Source of the DNA: Litoditis marina
Taxonomy: Eukaryota; Nematoda; Chromadorea; Rhabditida; Rhabditidae
Direction: 5' to 3'
Assembly (NCBI GenBank): GCA_964036275.1
Contig: OZ038435.1
Location: 2,046,001-2,110,000 of the forward strand
DNA length: 64,000 nt
The number at the start of each line of letters is the position of its first letter. Position 1 is the stretch's first letter. Shown one piece after another: positions 1-10,849 of this stretch. The position numbers and the translations under genes are program-made. The notes beneath the pieces were generated by a model that did not search any database, was not told the origin of the DNA, and saw only the letters and a list, made by a program, of their open reading frames with translations.

Positions 1-1460
1 CAACTTTTGTCATTTTTCGTGTCAGTTTCGTCTAACGTATCTGAAAACCTTACTATAGCTGGGTAGATTCGATTGGATCTAGGATAGAGGGTGGTAATAG
101 AAGTCTAGTGATGTACTCCAAATGAGCTAATCTTTTCTAGAACTTGAGCTGCAGCAGCTCAAGTTGGACCAACTTTTGTCATTTTTTGTGTCAGTTTCGT
201 CTAACGTATCTGAAAAACTTACAATAGCTGGGTAGATTCGATAAGATCTAGGATAGAGGATGTTAGGAGAGGTGTAGTTCTGTAATCCATATAAGCTAAT
301 CTTTTCTAGAACTTGAGTTGCAGCAGCCCAAGTTGGATCAACTTTTGTCATTTCTCGTGTCAGTTTCGTCTAACGTATTTCAAAAACTTACAATAGCTGG
401 GTAGATTCGATTGGATCTAGGATAGAGGGTGGTAATAGAAGTCTAGTGATGTACTCCAAATGAGCTAGTCTTTTCTAGAACTTGAGCTGCAGCAGCTCAA
501 GTTGGACCAACTTTTGTAATTTTTCGTGTCAGTTTCCTCTAACGTATTTGAAAACCTTACAATAGCTGGGTAGATTCGATAAGATCTAGGATAGAGGATG
601 TTAGGAGAGGTGTAGTTCTGTAATCCATATAAGCTAATCTTTTCTAGAACTTGAGTTGCAGCAGCCCAAGTTGGATCAACTTTTGTCATTTTTCGTGTCA
701 GTTTCGTCTAACGTATTTCAAAAACTTACAATAGCTGGGTAGATTCGATTGGATCTAGGATAGAGGGTGGTAATAGAAGTCTAGTGATGTACTCCAAATG
801 AGCTAATCTTTTCTAGAACTTGAGCTGCAGCAGCTCAAGTTGGACCAACTTTTGTCATTTTTTGTGTCAGTTTCGTCTAACGTATCTGAAAAACTTACAA
901 TAGCTGGGTAGATTCGATAAGATCTAGGATAGAGGATGTTAGGAGAGGTGTAGTTCTGTAATCCATATAAGCTAATCTTTTCTAGAACTTGAGTTGCAGC
1001 AGCCCAAGTTGGATCAACTTTTGTCATTTTTCGTGTCAGTTTCGTCTAACGTATTTCAAAAACTTACAATAGCTGGGTAGATTCGATTGGATCTAGGATA
1101 GAGGGTGGTAATAGAAGTCTAGTGATGTACTCCAAATGAGCTAATCTTTTCTAGAACTTGAGCTGCAGCAGCTCAAGTTGGACCAACTTTTGTCATTTTT
1201 TGTGTCAGTTTCGTCTAACGTATCTGAAAAACTTACAATAGCTGGGTAGATTCGATAAGATCTAGGATAGAGGATGTTAGGAGAGGTGTAGTTCTGTAAT
1301 CCATATAAGCTAATCTTTTCTAGAACTCGAGCTGCAGCAGCCCAAGTTGGACCAACTTTTGTCATTTTTCGTGTCAGTTTCGTCTAACGTATTTCAAAAA
1401 CTTACAATAGCTGGGTAGATTCGATTAGATCTGGGATTGAGGGAGTCAATAGAATTCTAG
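1..1460 (-). repeat. 169-bp tandem satellite, left array
   Basis: About eight and a half tandem monomers of roughly 169 bp. Two monomer variants alternate, so identical landmarks recur every 338 bp (for example near 127, 465, 803 and 1141). Each monomer holds a short self-complementary core around CTGCAGCAGCTCAAG and a conserved segment ATAGCTGGGTAGATTCGAT. Orientation is opposite to the array at 3116-6095. The array runs off the left edge of the window. The 74-codon open frames it creates are by-products of the repeat and not genes. Confidence 0.95.
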
Positions 1461-3115
1461 TTCTGTAATACATATCACCTAGAGTCAGTTCGTATGATAA
1501 TATTTCACAAACTGACAAACCATAGCAGAAGATTACTCCATCATAGGATGAAGGACAATAAGATAAATTAGTAATATTAGTATTTTTCTTCATATCCGCT
1601 AGTGTTACCTAGAACGTGAGCTGTAGCAGTTCAAACTGAACCCCCTTTGGTCACTTTGGGAGTCAATTTAGTGGATACTGTTTCGGAAATATTTGAAGGT
1701 TAGGTAAACGGAAATAGGTAGAATATAAGAAGTATCATGGAAAATTGGTAGCTATGTATATCAATATGCTGTGAGCTGATGCAGTTCAATTCGAAACAAG
1801 TGTGTCAGTTGTTTTAGTCAGCTTGGTGAAGATTGTCTGCCAACTGATTACAGTTGGTTTCAACAATCTTGATTAGATCACAAAATAGCAGGATATGTAT
1901 ACATATATCAGTATTTCCATCTCTTTCTCTCCCTCTCTCTCCCAGGTCTCTACAACTTGAGCTGCACCAGTCTTGGCAGTTATCTCAAATAGAACATGTC
2001 TTCATCTGGCGGCGTAGCAATCCCTCAGAAATCTCATGAGATACCTCATGAGCTATTGGCACGAACATCTCATGAGATTCTACTGATTGCTATGCTACAA
2101 CATAGACAGTTCAGATGTAGCTCAAGAGGTGTCTCATGAGAAACTCGTATGAACTTCTCATGAGGCTGGAGGGAATGCTACGCCGCCTGCTTCTACTATC
2201 TGCAAATATGAGAACAGTCCCAGATTCAAATGAATCTTCTAGGCTGTCAACACCGCTGAGTGGCTCTGGGTATAAACTACTTCAAACTAAATTCACCCCA
2301 CCTCCCTCTCCTTGTTTCAACTTTCACACCATATCTAACCGGTTTTAGTATTAGGGAACCTGTTTTTCAGGTTGCGAGAGTGGGGATTCCAATCGGAGCA
2401 TTCATACCTGATTTTAGGTTCAGATCAGGTTGAATTTCAGGTCACCTAGGTAATCTGAAAAAGTTACCGAGAATGGTGAGGTTACCTGAAAACCCGTGTA
2501 GTCGTAGAATAGACCACAACTTGCCCAAAACACTACAATATGGCTATGTATAGTCGATTCATCTCACCATACTGTTTTTTTTTTCAGGCAGATGATCTTC
2601 TTACTACCAGATCCGATAGAACAGATGAGAACATTGACAGAGAAAGTGTGTTACTTAATTGTCATTTACTGCTATATAAATGTGTACACGGCATGAAAAA
2701 CGAAATGTACTGAATAATCATATTTATATATATATACATTGAATTTTCAATATAAACAAACAAGTAAATGTTTTGAAAGAGCGATCGAACGAAACGCTGT
2801 CGGCTCCAATGGAAATCCGCTGGCGTTCTGAAAGAGAAAGTAAATTTTTTCCAAGAACTAGACTAGTATGCATATTGAAATATTTTGGCATACATTTCAT
2901 GCCCCCAGAAGTGAAGTCCGGCAATAAAATAGAATAATTGAACTGGTAACCTTCTATTTGGAAGATTGGAATTTATGTTAGGTGATAGGATCAGGGGACA
3001 ATGAACTACTTAAACGGGATTGTGTTAATGTTTTGAACTCTCGGAACATTCAGATTTAGAGAATGAAATAAAATAGCTATAGTTTGCCAGTCTTTGAAAT
3101 ATCATCATACAAACC
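1461..3115. other. Spacer between inverted satellite arrays
   Basis: Non-coding AT-rich DNA. The first 180 bp contain diverged satellite-like words, such as a CTGTAGCAGTTCAAAC variant of the monomer core, suggesting decayed monomers. The spacer holds one palindromic MITE (2008-2187). No gene is supported here; the small open frames have no splice context. Confidence 0.7.
2008..2187. repeat. CTCATGAG-rich palindromic MITE, copy 1
   Basis: A 180-bp element with terminal inverted repeats GGCGGCGTAGCAATCCCTC and its near-complement at the other end. The interior is studded with the palindrome CTCATGAG and its variants. Related copies lie at 24585-24765 and 24767-24943, with a half copy from 30312. 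It encodes nothing and is interpreted as a non-autonomous DNA transposon. Confidence 0.85.
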
Positions 3116-6095
3116 GAGGCTCAAAATGACAAAAAGTTTAGACGAAACTGACACGAAAAATGACAAAAGTTGATCCAACTTGGGCTGCTGCAACTCAAGT
3201 TCTAGAAAAGATTAGCTTATATGGATTACAGAACTACACCTCTCCTAACATCCTCTATCCTAGATCTTATCGAATCTACCCAGCTATTGTAAGTTTTTGA
3301 AATACGATAGACGAAACTAACACGAAAAATGACAAAAGTTGATCCAACTTGGGCTGCTGCAACTCAAGTTCTAGAAAAGATTAGCTTATATGGATTACAG
3401 AACTACACCTCTCCTAACATCCTCTATCCTAGATCCAATCGAATCTACCCAGCTATTGTAAGTTTTTGAAATACGTTAGACGAAACTGACACGAAAAATG
3501 ACAAAAGTTGGTCCAACTTGGGCTGCTGCAGCTCAAGTTCTAGAAAAGACTAGCTCATATGGAGTACATCACTAGACTTCTGTGACCACCCTCTATCCTA
3601 GATCCAATCGAATCTACCCAGCTATTGTAAGGTTTTCAGATACGTTAGACGAAACTGACACGAAAAATGACAAAAGTTGGTCCAACTTGGGCTGCTGCAG
3701 CTCAAGTTCTAGAAAAGACTAGCTCATTTGGAGTACATCACTAGACTTCTCTTAACACCCTCTAACCTAGATCCTATCGAATATACCCAGCTATTGTAAG
3801 GTTTTCAAATACGTTAGAGGAAACTGACACGAAAAATTACAAAAGTTGGTCCAACTTGAGCTGCTGCAGCTCAAGTTCTAGAAAAGACTAGCTCATTTGG
3901 AGTACATCACTAGACTTCTATTACCACCCTCTATCCTAGATCCAATCGAATCTACCCAGCTATTGTAAGTTTTTGAAATACGTTAGACGAAACTAACACG
4001 AAAAATGACAAAAGTTGGTCCAACTTGAGCTGCTGCAGCTCAAGTTCTAGAAAAGACTAGCTCATTTGGAGTACATCACTAGACTTCTATTACCACCTTC
4101 TATCCTAGATCCAATCGAATCTACCCAGCTATTTTAAGTTTTTGAAATACGTTAGACGAAACTAACACGAAAAATGACAAAAGTTGGTCCAACTTGGGCT
4201 GCTGCAGCTCAAGTTCTAGAAAAGACTAGCTCATATGGAGTACATCACTAGACTTCTGTGACCACCCTCTATCCTAGATCCAATCGAATCTACCCAGCTA
4301 TTGTAAGTTTTTGAAATACGTTAGACGAAACTGACACGAGAAATGACAAAAGTTGATCCAACTTGGGCTGCTGCAACTCAAGTTCTAGAAAAGATTAGCT
4401 TATATGGATTATAGAACTACACCTCTCCTAACATCCTCTATCCTAGATCTTATCGAATCTACCCAGCTATAGTAAGGTTTTCAGATACGTTAGACGAAAC
4501 TGACACGAAAAATGACAAAAGTTGGTCCAACTTGGGCTGCTGCAGCTCAAGTTCTAGAAAAGACTAGCTCATATGAAATACATCACTAGACTTCTCTTAA
4601 CACCCTCTAACCTAGATCTTATCGAATCTACCCAGCTATTGTAAGGTTTTCAAATACGTTAGAGGGAACTGACACGAAAAATTAGAAAAGTTGGTCCAAC
4701 TTGAGCTGCTGCAGCTCAAGTTCTAGAAAAGACTAGCTCATATGGAGTACATCACTAGACTTCTGTGACCACCCTCTATCCTAGATCCAATCGAATCTAC
4801 CCAGCTATTGTAAGTTTTTGAAATACGTTAGACGAAACTGACACGAGAAATGACAAAAGTTGATCCAACTTGGGCTGCTGCAACTCAAGTTCTAGAAAAG
4901 ATTAGCTTATATGGATTACAGAACTACACCTCTCCTAACATCCTCTATCCTAGATCTTATCGAATCTACCCAGCTATTGTAAGGTTTTCAGATACGTTAG
5001 ACGAAACTGACACGAAAAATGACAAAAGTTGGTCCAACTTGGGCTGCTGCAGCTCAAGTTCTAGAAAAGACTAGCTCATTTGGAGTACATCACTAGACTT
5101 CTCTTAACACCCTCTAACCTAGATCCTATCGAATATACCCAGCTATTGTAAGGTTTTCAAATACGTTAGAGGAAACTGACACGAAAAATTACAAAAGTTG
5201 GTCCAACTTGAGCTGCTGCAGCTCAAGTTCTAGAAAAGACTAGCTCATTTGGAGTACATCACTAGACTTCTATTACCACCCTCTATCCTAGATCCAATCG
5301 AATCTACCCAGCTATTGTAAGTTTTTGAAATACGTTAGACGAAACTAACACGAAAAATGACAAAAGTTGGTCCAACTTGAGCTGCTGCAGCTCAAGTTCT
5401 AGAAAAGACTAGCTCATTTGGAGTACATCACTAGACTTCTATTACCACCTTCTATCCTAGATCCAATCGAATCTACCCAGCTATTTTAAGTTTTTGAAAT
5501 ACGTTAGACGAAACTAACACGAAAAATGACAAAAGTTGGTCCAACTTGGGCTGCTGCAGCTCAAGTTCTAGAAAAGACTAGCTCATATGGAGTACATCAC
5601 TAGACTTCTGTGACCACCCTCTATCCTAGATCCAATCGAATCTACCCAGCTATTGTAAGTTTTTGAAATACGTTAGACGAAACTGACACGAGAAATGACA
5701 AAAGTTGATCCAACTTGGGCTGCTGCAACTCAAGTTCTAGAAAAGATTAGCTTATATGGATTATAGAACTACACCTCTCCTAACATCCTCTATCCTAGAT
5801 CTTATCGAATCTACCCAGCTATAGTAAGGTTTTCAGATACGTTAGACGAAACTGACACGAAAAATGACAAAAGTTGGTCCAACTTGGGCTGCTGCAGCTC
5901 AAGTTCTAGAAAAGACTAGCTCATATGAAATACATCACTAGACTTCTCTTAACACCCTCTAACCTAGATCTTATCGAATCTACCCAGCTATTGTAAGGTT
6001 TTCAAATACGTTAGAGGGAACTGACACGAAAAATTAGAAAAGTTGGTCCAACTTGAGCTGCTGCAGCTCAAGTTCTAGAAAAGACTAGATAACAT
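3116..6095 (+). repeat. 169-bp tandem satellite, right array (inverted)
   Basis: About 17 monomers of the same 169-bp satellite as the left end, in the opposite orientation. Besides the 338-bp alternation, a larger unit is visible. A distinctive variant (TACCACCTTCTATCC followed by GCTATTTTAAG) occurs at 4091 and again at 5443, exactly 1352 bp (8 x 169) apart, and the surrounding monomer order repeats with it. This is a higher-order repeat. The array ends abruptly in unique sequence near 6095. Confidence 0.95.
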
Positions 6096-7081
6096 GGATA
6101 CAGAATTGAGTTTCTCTTACCACATATTGTTAAACCCAAACCAAATTTCAAGTACCTGCAAACATTGGTTGGGTTTTGGAATAATCATTAGTGCACCTAC
6201 TCCAAAAACGAGAAATATGATCCAAATAAGGTAGCTCCAGCTCAGAATGTGGAGAACTAGCGTAATAGAAACAGATCGTTATATTTTTTATCACAATCTG
6301 AGCTAAAGAAGAATTTCTATAAATATGATGAAAACCGACCTAAAATTTTATTCTCTTCAACCGATCCTGGAACCGGATTTTTCTTGGTGAAACTTCAAAG
6401 ATTCATCCTGAAACGATTTAGGATAATTCCAAGGCGAATAATAGCAAACATGTATGAATAATGAAGTGTGAACATAGTTATATAGAAAACATATGACAGT
6501 CCACTAATAATATGGAAGTGTAGGAGGGTTAAAATGTGCAGTTGATGTGCATAGCATCGAATATTCTTAAAAAGATATTTCACAAATTCTGAGTTTCCTA
6601 ATACTCGTGTAAGATTGAAGAACAGATCATTCGTAAGGTATTTCTAGATGATGAAAGCCAGAAAACGACGGATATATAGTAAGAAGGAGGTATAATATCC
6701 ACTCTGGTTTCAAAAAACCACCTCAAATATCACTAAAACAGTCGAAATGGTTCAATCAAAGCCTTACTGGGAAATATGTTCTAGTTCTTTCGTTAAACAT
6801 TAGATAATGACTATTGACAAGTTTGTAGTAAGATAAAATATGTAAACAAAGCTTTGAAGCAACAAAAACTCAAAAAAATCGATGGAATAATCTAGAAACC
6901 CGCCGAACGGTAGTTATTACACGACGGTAGTATTTACACTCCGGTAGTAATTACCCTTTGCCTTCATTTCGAATATTTGAACTCTAATTCACCATTTAAA
7001 ACCCTTGTTTGCCGTTATTCCATGTTTAATTGTTGTTAAAACTTCTTATGTGTGTCTTTTCCACGTTTTTCAGTCGTTGGT

Positions 7082-7190
7082 TGCTCAAATGTGCGTGTAC
7101 AAAATACGACACACCTAGTTTGCGCCTTCATTCAAAAAAATTGGAGCGCGCGAATACAGTAATTCAAATTTTTAACTACGGTATCTAAGA
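7082..7190 (+). repeat. Dispersed repeat, inverted partner of 8527-8640
   Basis: About 110 bp containing GCGTGTACAAAATACGACAC and ATTTTTAACTACGGTATC. The reverse complement recurs at 8527-8640 with a few differences. The two copies bracket about 1.3 kb that includes the tRNA-related element, so they could be ends of a composite insertion or independent copies of one family. Confidence 0.75.
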
Positions 7191-7540
7191 ACATTCAATT
7201 ATTATGTCGTTTTCACTTGTTTTTCTCAGAATTTGAATAGGGGCTCGTGATGGAATTTTCGTTTTCTAATGGATATAATGGTCTGGTGAGGAAAATTAGC
7301 GAAGTCACTCCAAACATACCGCAAAGTTGGGTTTAATAAACAAAGCGTTTTTACTGATTGCTAAGAACACGTGTTACAAAGCTGTATAGTAACTTTTTAT
7401 CATTCTCGTACACGTACGCTATAAATGTATAGATATTTTTGTTTAGACAATAGCGTTTAGCTCCAGGTTGTGTAGTTAGGAGGCTACTGGTTATTGAAGA
7501 GGTCATCTAATTTCCAACCACATGTGCTTATAACAAGTAG

Positions 7541-7736
7541 TATAGTGAGTGCCAAATATAAAAATTTCTGTCGCTCGCCGGAATCGAACCTGTGAGCAAA
7601 AGTTTCGTGGCAGGGCGCTAACCACTGCTTTATTAGAGCAGATAAAGGCAAGCTTTGGAATCGAAGACATGTGTGCGTACACAGCGGAAAGTGAGATATA
7701 CAGTACCCTCCCGCCTTTCCGTTGGCGACGACTATA
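7541..7736 (-). mobile_element. tRNA-related SINE/MITE family A, copy 1
   Basis: About 196 bp on the minus strand. Read in the element's own direction it starts near TATAGTCGTCGCCAACGGAA, then has a tRNA-like segment with an A-box-like D arm (AGCAGTGGTTAGCGC), a B box (GGTTCGATTCC), and an end near GGCACTCACTATA. The ends form a short TATAGT/ACTATA inverted repeat. Other near-complete copies lie at 25092-25282, 33012-33211 and 41457-41655. The internal pol III promoter elements are visible; transcription is inferred. Confidence 0.85.
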
Positions 7737-8526
7737 CCTCGTCTAATTTCAAACATCTCAAAGCTTAATTGATTATTCTTCTGTCAAATTTGGCGGGCAA
7801 ATACTCACGAATCAACACGCAGTTCTGCACCACCCAAGTTTCACATTGTCTTTGTTTACAATTACTACCAACAAAACCCCTGATGGCTTGTTGAATCTAG
7901 TTTGTACTCAGTCTTCCTATTAGTAAAAAGCTTTTCGAATCTTCGCCCTCATTGCCGCAACTTTGGTTGAGTCAAAACATTTCCGAGTCAACAATATTAT
8001 ACGAGAACCTTTCAAAAGCGGCTGAACATTTCAACTGAACTTCACCGTCCCTTGTTCAGTAAACGGAAATATGTTTGATTCGGATGCTTGATAAATTTTC
8101 GGAGAGGACTGGCGCTGTATTTCCCAGCACAGAAGAGGAAATACATGCAAAAGGAAAGTGCTAAACTTAAATTTTCAATATATCAAATCGGTTTTGTTCC
8201 TTTCCAAGATGGTGTTCAACAGAGATTTTCGATTATTCGCTGATTTTTGCAGCCCCTAAAAACGCGACATTCTCTCTGAAATGCAACTTAAATGCAAAAG
8301 CCAAAAACATATTGAGAGTAATCGTAAATCTAGATACCCCATAATGAGCTGTGAGCAACTCATCATATCAATGATCTCATCGACTCAACGTTTCTTGTTC
8401 GTATAAGAATGTTTGATTTTTCTAAGTACTTCCATTGAAGATGAAACTGTGGGAATCATCACCAAATCCATGAAAATCATTCAATAATTTGTAAAACCAG
8501 CAAAAAAATTCCAAAAAAAAATAAAT

Positions 8527-8640
8527 GTTCTTAGATACCGTAGTTAAAAATTTGAATTACGGTGTTTTCGCGCCTAAATATTTTTGATTGGAGGCGCACA
8601 TTTGGTGTGTCGTATTTTGTACACGCACACTCAAACGAAG
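8527..8640 (-). repeat. Dispersed repeat, inverted partner of 7082-7190
   Basis: Reverse-oriented copy of the repeat at 7082-7190, sharing CGTATTTTGTACACGCACAC and ATACCGTAGTTAAAAATTTG. It ends about 80 bp before the start codon at 8721, so it may form part of that gene's upstream region. Confidence 0.75.
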
Positions 8641-8720
8641 CGTTGTAACCTGGTTTCAATTCTGTTGTTCGGTTCCCGATGCTATTTTCTTGACGTATCT
8701 CTCGTCTGATTACAGATAGA

Positions 8721-9208
8721 ATGAGTTCCACCGACAAAGAGTGCTCTGACTTGATGGAAGACTTCAATGAGTTTCGTCGTGACATACACAAAAGAGCCGC
8801 AGAACTGGCTCGAAATCCTGTCGCGTTACCAGTTTTCCGAGAAGAACTGAGAAAAGTTCAGGTACTCACTCTTAGCAAAACTGTATTTGGTAATAAAGCA
8901 GATCAAACAACAGAGTGTGTGTACACATCATCCAGTTTTGATAGTTTTAATTTGCCTATGTTCGTCCACATTGCCTAAGTTTTTACTCCGTCATCACTTT
9001 TCTGCCTATTTGTATAACATCGAGTTGGGACCCGGTTGCTGCAGTACCTTTATCGTTTTGGAATCGATAGTTTTGTATGTCATAATTATTGTTATACAGT
9101 TTGTTGACTTTTCAGTTATATGGTGGATATTCCCTCTCAAATCCAGGCGTTGGCGATGATGCGGAAATGTCGCTTCCCGGGATACCTGCAAATCTTCCCG
9201 TACTACCA
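8721..9208 (+). CDS. Gene start, two exons, unidentified protein
   Basis: Exon 1 (8721-8861, 47 codons) opens with an ATG 5 nt after the acceptor TGATTACAG, as expected for spliced-leader trans-splicing. It encodes a charged, helix-prone segment starting MSSTDKECSDLMEDF. A good donor (GTACTC) follows. Exon 2 (9116-9208, 31 codons, in phase) is flanked by TTTTCAG and GTGAGT and is Gly/Pro/Leu-rich. A further exon probably lies at about 9465-9602 (acceptor TTCTAG, donor GTAAAT), but its frame is ambiguous: two of three frames are open, and the phase does not join cleanly to the next exon I can defend at 12801. These exons may be the 5' end of the SAP30-like gene downstream, with a 3-kb repeat-filled intron, or a separate gene. 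Function unknown. Confidence 0.55.
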
Positions 9209-10033
9209 GTGAGTGTAAATTCTGTTTTGTTGAGCAGGAAAGCGTCTCACTTAGCTTCGATCTCCAAAATCTTTCATTTTAGTGGTTAAATTTGAATTGA
9301 AAGACGGAGCCTGGAGACTCGGCTGATTTTGCCTTCTTCGCCTGTTTAAGGTGGGACCTAAGTTCTGAACAGTACTACTATTTCTGCCCTGATGTCATTA
9401 CACCATCGAAGAACTTGATTATAAACTTTTACCAACTTTTCTTAGTAAACACCGTATGTTCTAGTCCAAGCAGCGATGTTGTCTGGCGCAAAAACAGGGT
9501 ACCGGCTGGGCTCGCTGCACGAGACCAATATGCCGCCGTCTCACCTGTGGACTGCAGGAACAATGTACCAGCAAACTGATACCTATCGGCAGGGATCAAA
9601 AGGTAAATTTTGAATTTCGTTCTAGCAACTTCCAACTTGTCATCAAAACGATTCTGCTCTGAACTCTGAGCATAAACCAGAAAAGTTGTCTGAATATCCA
9701 TAAGTATTCAAGAAACAGGCTACCTTTTGGGCGATGTCTGGTGAAATCGCTTATCTTAATGCGAAATCGGGAAGTTTTACCCATATAAATGGAAAAACGG
9801 ACTCCCTTTTTTAGAATGGTCACACTTTATTGCATTGGTGTTCAGGTATGACAACTCTGGACTTTAACGGAACTTGAGCTACCGACCTTATTTTCGTGCC
9901 ATTTCTCTTCTATCTGTAAGATTTTCATAGAGAAAAACCCTATGTTACACGATCGGTGATGCTACTCACAGTGTAAACGGTTGAGGTTGATGGAAAACTT
10001 TCAGCTGGATGTAGTTGTCGCAGATCTAATAAG
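9209..10033. other. Probable intron with one candidate exon
   Basis: Contains the candidate exon 9465-9602, bounded by TTCTAG and GTAAAT. In one frame it carries several Cys residues (RCCLAQKQ...ARC) and in another a neutral Gln/Tyr-rich stretch. I cannot decide which is used. Otherwise there is no recognisable feature. Confidence 0.4.
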
Positions 10034-10744
10034 AATTCATGAAAAAGTGGGGGCCCAACGACTGTGAGATTTGTCTTCTGCTGTGCGCCCCTTAGACAAC
10101 TACTCTCAAATGGAGCAGCTACTGCTACAGAAACCGAAAAATACTCATGTATAACTGTTAACTACAAAATACAAAAGTCGTAAAATATTTTTTCAAACCT
10201 GTAAACTAGAATCTGTAAATAACCGAAAAATACTAATATACTCAAGTATAACTGTTCATTACAAACATACAAAAGTCGTAAAATATTGTCTCAAACCTGT
10301 AAACTAGAATCTACAAATCACAGCTGCGAAAGAGAGAGCAACTGTTGAATAATATGCCAAACGTTATAGCACCTAGAATTGAAGTAATGATCAAAAACAC
10401 CAACCATTGTGCACAAAACCAGGAACTCTATAATTGACTACGTTGAATTAACATCTGTGATTTGTAGATTCTAGTTTACAGGTTTGAGACAATATTTTAC
10501 GACTTTTGTATGTTTGTAATGAACAGTTATACTTGAGTATATTAGTATTTTTCGGTTATTTACAGATTCTAGTTTACAGGTTTGAAAAAATATTTTACGA
10601 CTTTTGTATTTTGTAGTTAACAGTTATACATGAGTATTTTTCGGTTTCTGTAGCAGTAGCTGCTCCATTTGAGAGTAGTTGTCTAAGGGGCGCACAGCAG
10701 AAGACAAATCTCACAGTCGTTGGGCCCCCACTTTTTCATGAATT
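10034..10744. repeat. Perfect 290-bp inverted repeat (fold-back element)
   Basis: Arms 10034-10323 and 10455-10744 are reverse complements over 290 bp with no mismatch that I can find, separated by a 131-bp loop. Each arm contains two diverged tandem copies of a roughly 95-bp unit, recognised by CCGAAAAATACT...AGTCGTAAAATATT...AAACTAGAATCT. No open frame is present. If it lies in an intron, the transcript would form a long double-stranded hairpin. Confidence 0.95.
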
Positions 10745-10849
10745 TTTCTCTTTTTGTATACATGCCGTAGGTATGTGGTTTGATCGGTACGGTGCAGATA
10801 AAATTTTTTTTATTGAACCACTTGCCACGTATTACTGTCATTTCAGAAA

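Larger units (their letters stand above)
6096..8700. other. Intergenic region with scattered repeats
   Basis: No supported gene. It contains a repeat pair in inverted orientation (about 7082-7190 and 8527-8640) and a tRNA-related element (7541-7736). The rest is AT-rich unique DNA. Around 6908-6955 three CGGTAGT words sit close together, without further structure that I can name. Confidence 0.6.

Noticed and set aside
127..5074. Repeated 74-codon open frames in the satellite arrays
   Set aside because: They recur with the monomer, lack splice sites and codon bias, and are broken in many monomers by single changes; they are products of the repeat.
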